Part shown: piece by piece, positions 1 to 12,156 of the stretch
Layout: the number at the start of each line of letters is the position of its first letter
Numbering within the stretch: the first letter of the stretch is position 1
Assembly (NCBI RefSeq): GCF_036324505.1
Contig: NC_086366.1
Coordinates: 15,935,427-15,999,426, forward strand
Length of the DNA: 64,000 bases
Origin: Eleginops maclovinus
Lineage: Eukaryota > Chordata > Actinopteri > Perciformes > Eleginopidae
Direction: 5' to 3'
Program-made: the position numbers and the translations under genes
Notes under the pieces: model-generated
What the model was told of the DNA's origin: nothing
What the model saw: only the letters and a program-made list of their open reading frames with translations
Databases searched by the model: none

Positions 1-2542
1 AAGCTTACTGGAAAACTCTACAACTGCAAATCCTCTTGCTTTGAAAAGTTAACAGAGCGCAGCGAGGCGAAATGCCACCACTATCGCACACAAACACTTC
101 CCTGCCTCCGAAAGGTTTTTGTTTACACTTCAAGATATTATTTGTTATTTTTATTTTCAGCGTTCGGTTGCGCAGAATCAAACTAAAAGTGACTGCTGAG
201 CTGTTGTCACTGCGTGTCAACCCGGGATCAAGAGTGTGATTCTTGTGACAGAATATTTGTCATATTTCTTTACTCAAGTTTCAGGATTGTTGGTGACAGA
301 AGGATCAGGATATACATCTGTGAGAGTCTGCCGGTGTGTCAGGGAGTAACGGTTTAACCTCCACAAAGAAACTGGGATGTTAAACTTTCAGAGCAGACAG
401 AACAAAGTACATGGGCCGCATTGAAACACGCATTTACAATGTATGATAGTTAATAAAGAGAGAGTGGAGGGAGGATGATTAAAGTAGCTTTGAAGTATCT
501 ACAAGGTGGTTGGTGTGTTTTCCGGCTGGCTGAGGGCTCTGCTCTGCTCTGCCTGCAGCTAAAGAATCCAGGACACATTGGAAAAGAAAGCACGCCCCCT
601 GCTGTCTGCAGAACACATTACAGGAGAAACCAGTTAAAGTGGATCAAGGCTTCCACATCACAGGTTATGCAGATTGGTTTTTGGGTTTTTTAAATGCCTT
701 AAGCCATTTTTAGATGGATCATTATCCCGACTCCACTGTTGCACAGTGCACAGTGAATTGGCATTAGTTAGGTATGACTCAGGCGGAAAGTGAAGCTGGT
801 TAGACAGTGAAAGGATTTCCTGTATGGTCAGCAGATAAGGGGAGTAGGCTGGGCGCAGAGGCGTTGAGAATGGAGGGTCTTTTGTTTAGAACTAAAATAT
901 TGTGATCCGTGGGTGAGAAAGGACCGCGGTCATTAGGCGACAGCATAAAGACAGGGATTGTAGGAGTTGCGTGAGGAGCCTATGACTAATGGGCTTGGTC
1001 AATGAGGGCCTGAACCTCATTGTGTTCCCTTTGTGCAGAAGTCCAGAGGCTAAAGCCTCTGAACAGGTGCAGTTGAGTCCAGCGGATCGCCCCCATGCAG
1101 GATTGTTAGGATCAGGGAATGTCTTTCATCCTGTCTTCTTTCTGTTAATGATTACACATGATCAGTTCTATTAGTGAGCATTTCAAAACTAGCTTTAAAA
1201 AGAAGCCCCATAATTATAATATTAGGTTTTTTTGTTTCTTTGCCAAATTATACATATCATTGAACTGTGAAGTGTAAAATGCGTCTTGCTTTGTTTGAGA
1301 AATTGTGACACGTGGATTAGTAAACAATACACAGTGAATGTTTCTGATTTGTCCCATAAAATGTGAATTTGCTTGATTTGTTTCCTTTTCTTTCTAGTTT
1401 GAACAGGCTTGTCTGTTAACTTGATTGAACCTAAAGCAAGAGTCTGACACTCTTCCCTCTTAGTATGAGTGTGCTGTATCCCTTTCCCTGCGTTAATTCC
1501 AATTTAATTGCCAGTTGCCTCAAGGCACTTCAATAACAGTAACAAATGATTTGATTTAGTGGACCTCATCAGACTGCATTTTAAATGCGACACAGCAACC
1601 CCACTTGAATTCCAATGAAGTGCTGGCACAGTCCTCTGTTTACTAATGATCCTCCGCTGGAGATGTCTGATTGAATCTGAGTCAGGAGCAATGGGACCTG
1701 CTAGCATTGTAAATGATCTGCAACCTGAGCAGACAGAGAAATAAGGACCTCATAATCTCACATTAAAGCCTCACTCTGCAGGACATGCACATTATGTCCA
1801 ATGCAGCTGATTAACCAGTCCCTCAGTCCTACAGCATATATGAATTTGCCTTGGTGTGAATGCCAGATTGGATTTCAGTGCTGGCATACACTGCCTGTAG
1901 ATCAAGTGTTGACTGTATGACAGCCAATGGATCTTCTTCACGTTGCCATTTTGACTAGAGCTACCCTGCCAGCGACTCCCTATCTGTATTCCTCTCCACA
2001 CTCTGTGCAACAGGAAAGCAGCCCCAAAGAGATGCCAGGTCACACACAGGATTAAACTGGATTGTGTTTTTTCCTGCAGTCCTGCCTTTAATGGCTTGAT
2101 ATCACTACTTAACATTCTGCACAGAGCGCATAGTGTAGGCATCATTTAGGGTGGAGCTACTATCAGCTGCTCTTTGAGCACAGAGACAGAGGACTTCACA
2201 GGCTGGAGCTGACTCCTGATGGGGAATGAAGAGAATAATTACACATCTAACACACCAGGAAGGATCCATTGATTGTGTGATTGGCATGCTGTGCATTGTG
2301 TGGGAAATTCTTAAAGAAAACAATGACTTTCATGGTTTAAAATAGAACGCATAAAGACTCGCAGTTGAAAGTGCCTCTGGGCTTTTAGGGGAGTTAGTTT
2401 AGGTAGAGGCACTTGCTCTTTGAAAGAAGCTTTTCCCTCTGAGGACTCACACAAAGTTGAAGTGACCCAGTTTCCCCACTTAAGGCCCTGTCTGTGTATG
2501 GTACTGAAATAACTGTGCGTCTGTGTCTTGTGTGTTCTCCAG
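1..2542 (+). other. zbtb16: zbtb16 intron (partial), no coding exon seen
   Basis: This stretch lies immediately 5' of the first recognisable zbtb16 exon and should be intron, because that exon begins in codon phase 1 and needs an upstream coding exon off the left edge. No open frame here has recognisable protein content. The part from about 1500 to 2110 is less AT-rich and lower in simple repeats than its surroundings and could be a conserved intronic element, but that is only an impression without an alignment. Confidence 0.6.
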
Positions 2543-5169
2543 GGACTGACATGGCGGTGTTCTGTCTGCTGTGTGCAAAGCGCTTCCAGACCCAGAAGGC
2601 CCTGCAGCAGCACATGGAGGTCCATACAGGCATGCACAGCTACATCTGTAGCCACTGTGAGCGCCCCTTCCCCAGCCACACGACCCTCAAGCGACACTTG
2701 CGCTCACACACGGGTAAGACATGGATCATTCGCACCATAATCGCCGTCTATAGCACTATCTCCTGTGATAAAACATAAGCATGCAGTGTCAAAAGCATGC
2801 GTATTTTGAAAAGGAGACGGCTGTTTTTATTTCTGTATACGGGTTCATTTCCTTAGGTTATTGGCTTTAAGGTTTAAGTCGATTTGCATGCATCCTCTCC
2901 CACCCTCTTATTCACTTCTGTATAAGATGACTCACCTCTCTGATGACAGCACTGTACCGTTATGGCCGGTGCATATTTTGGGCAATTTCATCCTGTTTAT
3001 ATTTTGGGTTCTTAGACAGCCTTTGGGCTTCTGCAATTCACGGCTGTCAGTTCTACTGTGGTTCACCCAAAATGATAGAGGAAACCCAAATAAATATTGA
3101 AGGAAAAGCAAATGGAAATGACTTGTCTGTGTGTTCTACCAAGGGTGAGTCTTAGTGCCGCAGGAGACGGAGAGATATTTACTGAAAAGATGTCCCCCTT
3201 TCTTCTTTTACCTTAAATAACACTCCCAGCTGTCAGGATGGCTTGATGTCTAGACAGGAGAAATACATAATTGATGTGAAGAGACAGAAGTGAAGGGAGT
3301 TTTGGCCATGGCGGCGTATCTTGTTTGTATGCCATTCTGCTTGGAAGTAACATTTTGTAAATGTCATCTGCTCCACAGTGGGGTGGGGGATTGGGGAGAA
3401 TGGGCCTGTAATGAGGAGAGCAATGTATCCTCTGACTTGGCTGTTGCTGTGGACACTGAGATAATGAGGCACATAGGTCATTGGAGATGAGTCAAACCCT
3501 CAGCCTAGGAGAGAAATAGATTAACTACAGTATAGAGCACGGAGCAGTACATGCCTTGAGGACTTTTATTAGCTATTAGCAGACAGCCAAGAGGAGTGTC
3601 CTCATGTCATAACATTAGCGACGTCTGAAAGCACATTAGTTCCCTGCTTGATATGCATGTGCAGAAAGGGCTATTTGACTTGCGTAGTTATATATGCACC
3701 CATTGCACGTCGTGCCAAGGATGGAGTTAGCCTTTAATTCCTCTCACGATAATGGGCTGTGTTGGTGTTGTGGCTGATGTTTTGACACGACTGTGTTTTC
3801 AGGCGATCACCCGTTTGAGTGTGAATTCTGCGGGAGCTGCTTCAGAGATGACGGCACGCTGAGGGGCCACAAACGCATCCACACAGGAGAGAAGCCTTAT
3901 GAGTGCAACGGCTGTGGGAAGAGGTTCAGCCTCAAACACCAGCTAGAAACCCACTACCGTGTACACACAGGTGAGCGTTCAGAGGCAAAAACACACTCAC
4001 ACATATAGGGGAGGCATTTCAGTGCTAATAGGGGTGATTCTACGTGCAATATCTTTACATTTAAAAGATGATATATGTGATTTTGTATCTTAATTACTTA
4101 CTTTACTTATTACTTATAAGTCATTTCTGCCAAGACACATATACTGTGTAATAATGTGAAAGATAAAAACAGCTCCTGTAGATTATTCTCCTTTTGATTA
4201 ACATTTGCTCAAAACTACAGTGCCCAGCTGTTTAAGAAAATTGCAGAGCCTTTATTTTTTTATTGCAGCCACTTATTTTTGTGACCTGTTTTAAAGATTT
4301 ATGTCTTCTCTCAGAACAAATTAGATTCTGAGAGCCACAGACAGGCCAGGGTAGTCAGAAAATATTAAAGGTCTGACTAATGCACTTGTGGTTTTTGTGT
4401 TTTTATGGACATTGTTGACAAAAGACAAAGATAGAATAATGCCAGCCTTTTAATGACCAAATTCACTTATTTTTAGGTTGAAAAAACATGCATTTTAAAT
4501 GTTGTTAATGGTCAATCGAACCACTAAATATTGATGGTTTTTAAGCTTAGCTATTTAAGGGAAGAGGAGACACTTACAGAGTGCATTTAAATTCAATTGC
4601 TCTATATAAAAAACACCATCAAACCATTGTATCATTACTATGTGCAACAGATCTACATTTAATGTCAGGTTACATTCTACTGACTGCTATCTGATGCCTC
4701 GCTGACGTCAGAGAGAAACCTCTGTCGTATTTGTGGTAGATGACGCTGACTGGCCAATATCTAACTGGCAAACTGATATAGGTCTAATCCTGATGCGAAA
4801 ACACTCACACCCCTTGCACAAACACAACACAACACCACATGAAGTACAGTGGACTGAAATAGAGGTGAGTCCCGTTTCACGTGGCCGACCCTCTGGCCCC
4901 GGGTCTGCAAGGTTAATGCTGTATTGTTGAATTTTTCAGGTGAGAAGCCATTTGAGTGTAAGCTGTGTCACCAACGGTCCAGAGACTACTCTGCTATGAT
5001 CAAGCACCTGCGCACTCACAACGGAGCGTCTCCGTACCAGTGCACCATCTGCCAGGACTTCTGCCCAAGCCTGGCCTCCATGCAGAAGCACATGAAGGGC
5101 CACAAACCGGAGGATGTGCCGGCGGACTGGAGGATAGAAAAGACTTACCTGTACGTCTGTTACGTCTGA
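2543..5169 (+). CDS. zbtb16: zbtb16 (PLZF), last three coding exons with six C2H2 zinc fingers
   Basis: PLZF is a BTB-zinc finger transcriptional repressor of the nucleus that recruits corepressors and acts in stem-cell, limb and lymphoid programmes. Three exons are visible: 2543-2713, 3803-3970 and 4940-5169 (stop TGA 5167-5169). All begin with AG and end with GT, and all junctions are phase 1 inside the glycine of an H-T-G linker. Each exon encodes two C2H2 fingers; examples are [49 protein letters not shown] and [10 protein letters not shown]. These match the last six of the nine PLZF fingers. The C-terminus [13 protein letters not shown] is the PLZF signature ending. The BTB domain and the first fingers lie upstream, outside the window. 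Teleosts may carry two copies (a/b), which I cannot separate. Identification is very secure. Confidence 0.96.
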
Positions 5170-5414
5170 GCAGGACTTGGACCCCACGCACACACATACT
5201 CTGTCACTGTTGGGTGAAAACCTCGTAACTCCAGTGTTGCTGTTTTTTCATGCTGAAAGATTACATGTCTCTCTGTGGGTTTAAATAAATAATATTTAGA
5301 CTCTTTTTTGGATTAACTGAAAAATGAATTGTGTGAAGTTGTCGTTGTGGGAGATACAAGGTTTTTACCTGACAACAGAGTAATGCAAGCACGAAAATTA
5401 ATCTGTGTACACAC

Positions 5415-5668
5415 TAGGGCTGTGAGTAATGATTAGTTTTATTATGAATTAGAGTATTTTTTATTCTAAGTGATAAATTGTTTAGTCTGAAAAATGTAGT
5501 CACATTTTGGTGACATCTTCAAATAACCACTTTTGTTCCCACTGATTTTAAACTGAGACAAGCAGCAAATGCCCACATTTTGAGAAACAGGAAGATGTAT
5601 TATTTTCCGCCCTCAAAAAGACTGTAACTCAGAAGTGTTGAGAATGACAACTTATTGTTTCAGCCCTA
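5415..5668. mobile_element. hAT-type MITE (254 bp) with 8-bp target duplication
   Basis: The ends are inverted: TAGGGCTG at 5415 and CAGCCCTA ending at 5668. The flanks are GTACACAC (5407-5414) and GTGCACAC (5669-5676), an 8-bp direct repeat with one mismatch, the target-site size typical of hAT transposons. No transposase frame is present, so it is a non-autonomous element. It lies about 250 bp past the zbtb16 stop codon and just beyond the first AATAAA, so a longer zbtb16 transcript would carry it. Confidence 0.75.
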
Positions 5669-7739
5669 GTGCACACACACTCTCCCTCCCTCACACACAG
5701 TTTTGATAATAACTGTCTCTCCAACGGATCCACTGATGTTAAAATCAAAGCCACAATGGCTGCCACTGCTGACCTGTCTGTGTAGCAGGATATTTTTTGA
5801 TGTATTGATTGCTGAACCTGAGTTATCTTCTATGATTGTGCAGTAGTATTGAATATATAATTCCACGAAGGCTTGATTGGTTGAAATGTTCTCTCCTAAA
5901 TTCCTCAATTTAATTTTATGCTGGATTTTGTTTTGGATTTGTTTACTTTCTGCATGTGTTACTTGAATGGCTGCCACGTTTTGACCTCATAAGCTTGATC
6001 TCTTTAATTGCCTTGTCTTTCTTGCCGTGGATGATATTGTTTCGAGGTAGCTGGCTTACAATTTGAGTTTTTCTTGCGTTGTAATAGGTTTCGCTATTTA
6101 TATGTTGTTTATTTGTTACCAAATATGTGCTGGTTTTCATCACGGTGTCTCTTGGGATGATTTCTAGTAGAGTGAGCTCTACCTCTCCTAACTTTCAAAC
6201 CTACTGCAAAGTGTTCAGTCATCAGTAGTTTTTAATTTTCTAACAAATACATAATTTAAGTGGACAAGCCGTGTGTAAAAAAACAGCCTCGACATGGCTT
6301 TTATGTGTAGTTTTTTATCATTAACTATATATACATGTCTTATAAAATCACAGAATCAGAATTTTCTAGGAGAAAATTTAAGAAAACATGAAAAGAAGTT
6401 GTTGTTTTTATACAAAACATGAATAGAAAATTCTGACATTGAATCACTATGAGCAGGTTATTGTCAGTATAGTGTAGCTGTAATGTACAAACTGTCACGG
6501 TATGTTATTCCCTTATGTGAGCCTAAAACAGGCCTTATAGATTTAAACATGTTGTATTTTTGTATTACAGTAATTTGCTATCTGTTTACATTTGGTATGA
6601 TTTGAGAAACATCTTAATGTGTGTGTTTTATAAGTCTCTGATTTGATTAAGATCCCTCCCTTGTGCCTCTTTTATAAGTAGAGCATTGATGTGCTTGAGT
6701 ACATGGGTCTGTGCTATTGGTAGTTGTTTCTGGGTGTTTGTTTATTGTTACTTAAATAAAGGTAGACTGCCATGTAGATCCACTTTGTCTGAAAATTGCA
6801 ACTGGATACAACATACTGTGATAGTGGCTGATACTCTGAGTCAAGCGTGTACTTTTTAAATCACAATTGCTTGGAACTTGCATCAAATTGTTCCCTTCAA
6901 AGCGACAATAGACTGAGATCTTGGGATGGAAACAGTGTGTATATCAAGTCTTGGCGTCTGTGGGCATTACCAATGCCTTCTTAAGTAGCCAACAACACTC
7001 AGTGCCATGAGAACACACATTCACTGTATCTATTCTACATGAACATGCACTATAAATGGATTTCCTTGGTGGACCAAAAGAAACCGAGCACTTTTGTTTG
7101 AAAAGGGTTATTTCTTTGATCTTTCTATGTTGTGATAATGCAGATGTCCTTTTATTTGATGTGTCCTAGAAGGATGTGATTAGCATTGTTTAGATTATGT
7201 CAATGTCTGTCTACCTCAGGGCCAGATCAAAGCTCGACCTGGTATCCAATCAGGGTTGTTCTTCTTGCCATGTGTGCAGTAAAATCCCTCTTCATTACAG
7301 CTTTGTAACACAGTGTGTGAAAGTGTTTTCTCAGTGTGGATTCAGGCACAACTCTGTATGCGTCAGTGTTCGGTGGCATGGTTAAAAAAAGAATAAAACA
7401 ATTTACTATTTTATGCATCTTGTCTCATTTGCCCTCTGTTTCTGCTGTGTGCATTCAATAGTCAAACTCCATATGTCAATGGTAGTTTACTTTTTTGTAG
7501 ATGGTCTCACAAATATATGAAGACCATTTATAAAAAATATATATATACAACGATGTTTCCCTATGATTAAACTGAAAGGCTGGATTGCTCTGCTCTGGTT
7601 TGTTTACCATGTTGTTTTTATATAATAGATTTAGATGTTTAGTCAGGGGATAGGGGGATATCTGGGGGGATATTTGTCATTAATGCAATTTACAGGCTAT
7701 ATGCAGAAATACAAATAAGGGAAACATTTTAAGGGCATG

Positions 7740-7980
7740 CTTTTCTATGACTTCTAAAAACTATTATGACTTTTTTATTACATTTTCATGACAGGATACT
7801 ATTACTTTTGTATGACATACAGTAATGTACTATGACTCTTTTAGTAATACAAATATGAATATGACATTTGAAAAAATAATATATTTGTGTGAGATACTGT
7901 CTTATGACTTTTTCAAACAACATTGTATAGCGTACTGATACACAAGGACATTTTATTACTTTACTTTGACATATATGAGT
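7740..7980. repeat. Degenerate ATGAC-rich tandem repeat
   Basis: Variants of a TATGACTTTTT / TATGACATAC unit recur irregularly through this AT-rich stretch, for example at about 7747, 7767, 7812, 7833 and 7912. It looks like a decayed minisatellite. The period is irregular and borders are approximate. Confidence 0.45.
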
Positions 7981-8264
7981 AAAAATGTATGGAAAACTAT
8001 AGCTACTATGATTTTATAATATTAAGTTTTATAGCTTTTGAATGGCATGAATACTACAATTTCATGCCATTTTTAAGGACGTCTGAAATGGTATCTAAAC
8101 ATATTAAGATTTTAAAACATTTTTGTTACATATTATATACTTTGAAATGTTTGATGATTAGTTGGACATGAAAGATGAGATGCAGGATGTAATTAATTTA
8201 GGCTGTTTGCTATTTTTAATGATCTATTAATGAAACGATTAATGTTATAGGTTAGTGTATAAAT

Positions 8265-8348
8265 CAAATATGCTTTACGCTTATACCAAAGCAAATTCCT
8301 CGTATGTGTAAACCTACTAGGTAATAAACGGATTCTGATTCTGATACA
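8265..8348 (+). mobile_element. LINE 3' tail relic
   Basis: The segment ends with an AATAAA-type signal followed by the short repeat GATTCTGATTCTGAT, the usual 3' end of L2/CR1-like LINEs in fish, in + orientation. No reverse-transcriptase coding sequence is attached, as expected for a strongly 5'-truncated copy. Family assignment is from memory of such tails. Confidence 0.5.
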
Positions 8349-8863
8349 AGGTAGGGGAAAAGGCTTCCACAGCTGTTCAGTGTGGTGTTGCGGGGCTCCT
8401 CGCCAAGTCCGCAGGTATGAGTATGTTCAGTTCAAAGCTGTTATGATCACACTAGAAGACAAGATGTTCAAACTCCATCTGTATGCACACTCGTCACTGT
8501 CCCAGATGTCCATTGACCATTGTGTCGTTTATAAATGACAGGAGTTAAACAGACAGGTTTCCCAAAGTAAAGATGTATTAAAAAACACACATTACAGTCA
8601 TACTATACTATACCAAAACCTGGTATAGCTATTTATTAAATAAATAAGCTGTTAAGTTGAAACATGTGGTGCTCATGCAATACCGTTTATTGAATATTGG
8701 GTAGACTTGTAATTGTATAACTGTACTTTTTTTATTTTTAAATCAGATGAGCTTCTGTCCCTCCATAAATAAGAAGAAGTACACCCGGGGGTACAGATAG
8801 CGTAATCCTTAGGAATCATTGGTGCAACTCCTCGTATTCAGGCTGAACACTTCACTTTTACAG

Positions 8864-9079
8864 CGCTGCTATGGCCCTGCCCCTGATCTGGACAATGAGC
8901 TGATCCCTCTTAACCGTTTATTGGCTTCTGCCACAAACCTTTGCCGTCTCAAGCTGTTTATAGAGTTTATGTTTCATCTGGACTACTTGCAAACAGCTGG
9001 AGTCACTCCAGGCTCGGTGGTGACCTCTGATGGCACTCTGCCAGAGCCACAGCTGGCCGCTGTTTTATCCCAGATGTGA
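8864..9079 (+). CDS. Orphan terminal-exon-like coding piece, unrecognised protein
   Basis: A good splice acceptor (pyrimidine-rich, ending TTTTACAG at 8863) is followed by 71 open codons ending in TGA (9077-9079). The composition is protein-like and unlike the surrounding AT-rich DNA: it starts RCYGPAPDLDNELIPL, has a hydrophobic helix-like centre (NLCRLKLFIEFMFHLDYL) and ends AAVLSQM. Codon use is balanced and GC content is higher than the flanks. I do not recognise the family. No partner exon was found between zbtb16 and this piece. It may be the last exon of a gene whose other exons I missed, a relic of a lost gene, or a chance frame. Confidence 0.4.
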   Translation, partial: RCYGPAPDLDNELIPLNRLLASATNLCRLKLFIEFMFHLDYLQTAGVTPGSVVTSDGTLPEPQLAAVLSQM

Positions 9080-11024
9080 AGGCACTAAATATCAAAGCAT
9101 TGGGTCTGCCACTGCTCCCAACACAGCACAGTGAAACTGAGACCTCTTCTTAATTTCAGTTGCTGGCAGCTTTTACTGTACATCTTTTTAATGTTGGGTT
9201 TATTTGCCTAATGCCTTTGGGATCTAACAGGTTATCATGCTGATGCTATGCATTCCTTTGGTTTCCTTTTCTATCGTCTCCATGTTACCATAAAGTAGCC
9301 CCTGAGTGCGCTGTGAATGTTTTATTGTGTAATTTATTTTCTAGCTATTCTATTTAAACTCTGTCAGCAAAATTCCAGCCTGCAGTTTTTACAGTGTTTA
9401 CACTGTTTTCCAGAGCTTTGTGTTTTCAGCTCATTTTGCAGAGGGTACTTTAGATTCATTTTAATTACATTATACGACTCCATTCATTTATTTCTATTTA
9501 AAAACATCTTCAACATCGTCAATATACCACATGTTGGATTGCTTTCTTGTTGTCACAACAATTGCCTTACTTTTCAATCTTTGGGTTTGAGACCTGTTTG
9601 TTGTATCCTTTTAAATAGAAGAGTAAATCTGATTTCTGCTACATAAAACTATGTTGCTTGGATACTATACTCTTCTGCAGTTTTACTTGTGAAATATTGA
9701 ATAAATGTAATTCTACAGAACTTTTAAATTATTCATGCTGAATAGAAACATTATTTTTTGCTTACACCATCTCACAATTTACAGACGAATCAAACTGCCT
9801 CATCAGTAAGTTCAGCTGCTGATCAAACCATAATTTCGGACAAGACAACCCTGTTACATTTCCTCTAATAAGAGCTGATGTTTGGCTTTGGTCAATTATA
9901 CACCAAATGATTTATTTAGTTTTGAATGGTAACTTATTTTATGTATCCACTAATTTAATTTAATAAGTAATTTAAGTATGAAATTAAATACTGATGTGTA
10001 AAATCCCAAATAATATTATCTTTCTTAACTGTCTGATTAAATAACTGTTAAAAATTAGCTTTATTTTTGACTTCCTTAATTACTGTATGAACATTTGCAA
10101 GATTTTACACCTGTGTCATTACCTGAGAGCTTAACGGTAGATCCAGTGTCAGATGTTGTTGGCCACTGAACTCGTAAACAGAACAGATGGGGGTTGAGTG
10201 CCTTGCTCAATGTCATTCAGAACGTCAACAGCAATTGTGAAAATGATTGGAACAGCTTTTGGACTTTTTTTCTAGTAGATCCATTCCACTAAACTGAAGC
10301 ATTTCTTTCTGAGTTTCTCAATATGAATTCAGCTTTGCAAATGTATAATTTTGACAGTGCTAACTACCATCACCTCTGTAACCCCTCCACCTCCGACCGC
10401 CACCCCGCCTTCAGTACAACGCCACGCTCAGTGGAGGAGCAGATTGAGTGGGAGCCAGTGTTAATGTAATCTTCTCTGTTTAATTAGAGTGAGCGTAGTG
10501 GGCAGCTAAACCAAACCACATTACCCGCCATCTGTTGGGGAGCAGCTCTGCTCTTACCCACCCTCACTATCATTAGCCTCTACAAGACAAGACACAAACA
10601 CTTACATGACAGCTATTTATTCATCCTGCCACTTTCAATACAGACACAACTGCTTACCATTTAGCCGCTATGCTCAGGCCATCCTCACACATAGACCTGT
10701 CATACGTGTATTGTTTTGTAATAACAATACACTGCACACATTGAAATGTCCACATTAAAAGATCTCTCAAAGACTAAAAGGCCACAAACGACTCAAAACG
10801 GGATCTCTCTAAAAGGCTGTTTCACACCAACTGTCAATCAAACCTGACTTCAAACAGCAACCTATAACATTTTCAAAAAAGGAAAGAAAAACAAGGAACT
10901 GACTCACATTACATTACATTTCATAGCATTTAGCTGACGCGTTGATTATTTTTGTAAATGCGTTCGCTGAATATTTACTCATAAAATAATAAAAGCATAT
11001 TTTAAATGGAGGTCTAGCAGTCTA

Positions 11025-11040
11025 CCACAAGAGGGCAGTA
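11025..11040 (+). promoter_or_regulatory. Strong CTCF-like motif
   Basis: CCACAAGAGGGCAGTA fits the vertebrate CTCF core (CCASYAGRKGGCRS) at 13 of 14 positions. It lies about 120 bp before the TG microsatellite in the gene-poor gap between zbtb16 and tmprss5. Occupancy cannot be judged from sequence. Confidence 0.5.
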
Positions 11041-11156
11041 TGCTACCACAGCTACCCTGTGCAGAGTGCAGAGCACGAGGTGTTAGATGCACAGGCAGAG
11101 CTCACCGGCAGACAGCACAGCAATATAATTACCCTAGAAAGGAGGAGAGATGTCTG

Positions 11157-11267
<111 letters not shown>

Positions 11268-11727
11268 AGATGGAGGGGCCATAAATTAGTGGTCTCCATC
11301 ATCACCCTGTGCTGCATCACGACCTGGACAGCTTTCGCTTATTGAACAAATTATTGTGTCATGACATTGCGAGAAACGTCAGCTGCTTTGGCACAGATAT
11401 AAAGGTTTTTTTCATAAATTCTTGACCCTATACCTTTGTGGTGAAGTATATTCACATTATAGAGGAGTTTAGATCCAAATTAACATTTTATTCACAGCTG
11501 TGTGTACACAGTGTGACCTATACTCTTTGAAGATATCCTTATCTTGTCCTCATCACAATGTATGTATGCAGATTCAACCATGCTTCTATATAAGAAAACA
11601 TTTGCAATTTGCCATTCATCACTTGTCAATCTCCAGAAATATTAATCAATTGTTTAATGATCATTTCCATCTTTTATCTTAAAATGTAGATGTTGTGATC
11701 TTCTGTTATCATTAGCCAGTAACAATA

Positions 11728-11919
11728 TGTCACGAATTTTAAACACAATGCAGTAGGACTCAAATGCACGACCCCAGGAGACAGAGTTAAAGTATTAAAA
11801 AAGACTTTATTTCCAAAAATGCACAACAAAAACAAGAACTCAAGACGCTCACATGGAGGATTAATAAACAAAATGCTGGTACTGTAGTGAATGTAATATA
11901 CATAATTCACCTCCTTAAG
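11728..11919. repeat. Left part of an older interspersed repeat that hosts the Gypsy element
   Basis: The sequence (from about GTCACGAATTTT, through ACTCAAATGCACGACC and GACTTTATTTCC) resembles a common teleost interspersed repeat. What looks like the other half of the same family follows the truncated Gypsy element at 14491-14800. I infer that the retrotransposon landed inside it. The family name and exact ends are not known to me. Confidence 0.35.
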
Positions 11920-12094
11920 TGTGGTTCTACACGCTGTTGTTTCATGCCTGTAAGTATGACCGTTGGTTTATGCTTGAAAGTACGACTGTAAAAAGGGATC
12001 GTGGTCCCTTTAATTTACTGTGTGATTAAACGAGACACGCATTCCTGTGCTCAACTGTAATGAACGTCTCCTGCGTTTCAATATGATCTCCACA
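11920..12094 (+). repeat. Putative 5' LTR of a Ty3/Gypsy element
   Basis: The segment begins TGTGG and ends CCACA, so it has the TG...CA termini of an LTR. It is followed after one base by TGGTGACCCCGACG, a typical primer-binding-site-like start of fish Gypsy internal regions. No matching 3' LTR is in the window, because the element is truncated in the reverse transcriptase, so the LTR limits cannot be verified by comparing two copies. Confidence 0.45.
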
Positions 12095-12156
12095 CTGGTG
12101 ACCCCGACGTTTGTTTGCTGGACGTATCCAGAGACACAACACGACACTACACGGAA

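Larger units (their letters stand above)
5170..8863 (+). other. zbtb16 3' UTR and downstream AT-rich DNA
   Basis: The zbtb16 3' UTR starts here. Candidate polyadenylation signals AATAAA occur at 5284-5289, 6755-6760 and 7392-7397; which one is used cannot be told from sequence. The region contains a hAT-type MITE (5415-5668), a degenerate ATGAC-rich tandem repeat (about 7740-7980) and a LINE 3' tail (about 8265-8348). No coding exon was recognised. Confidence 0.6.
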
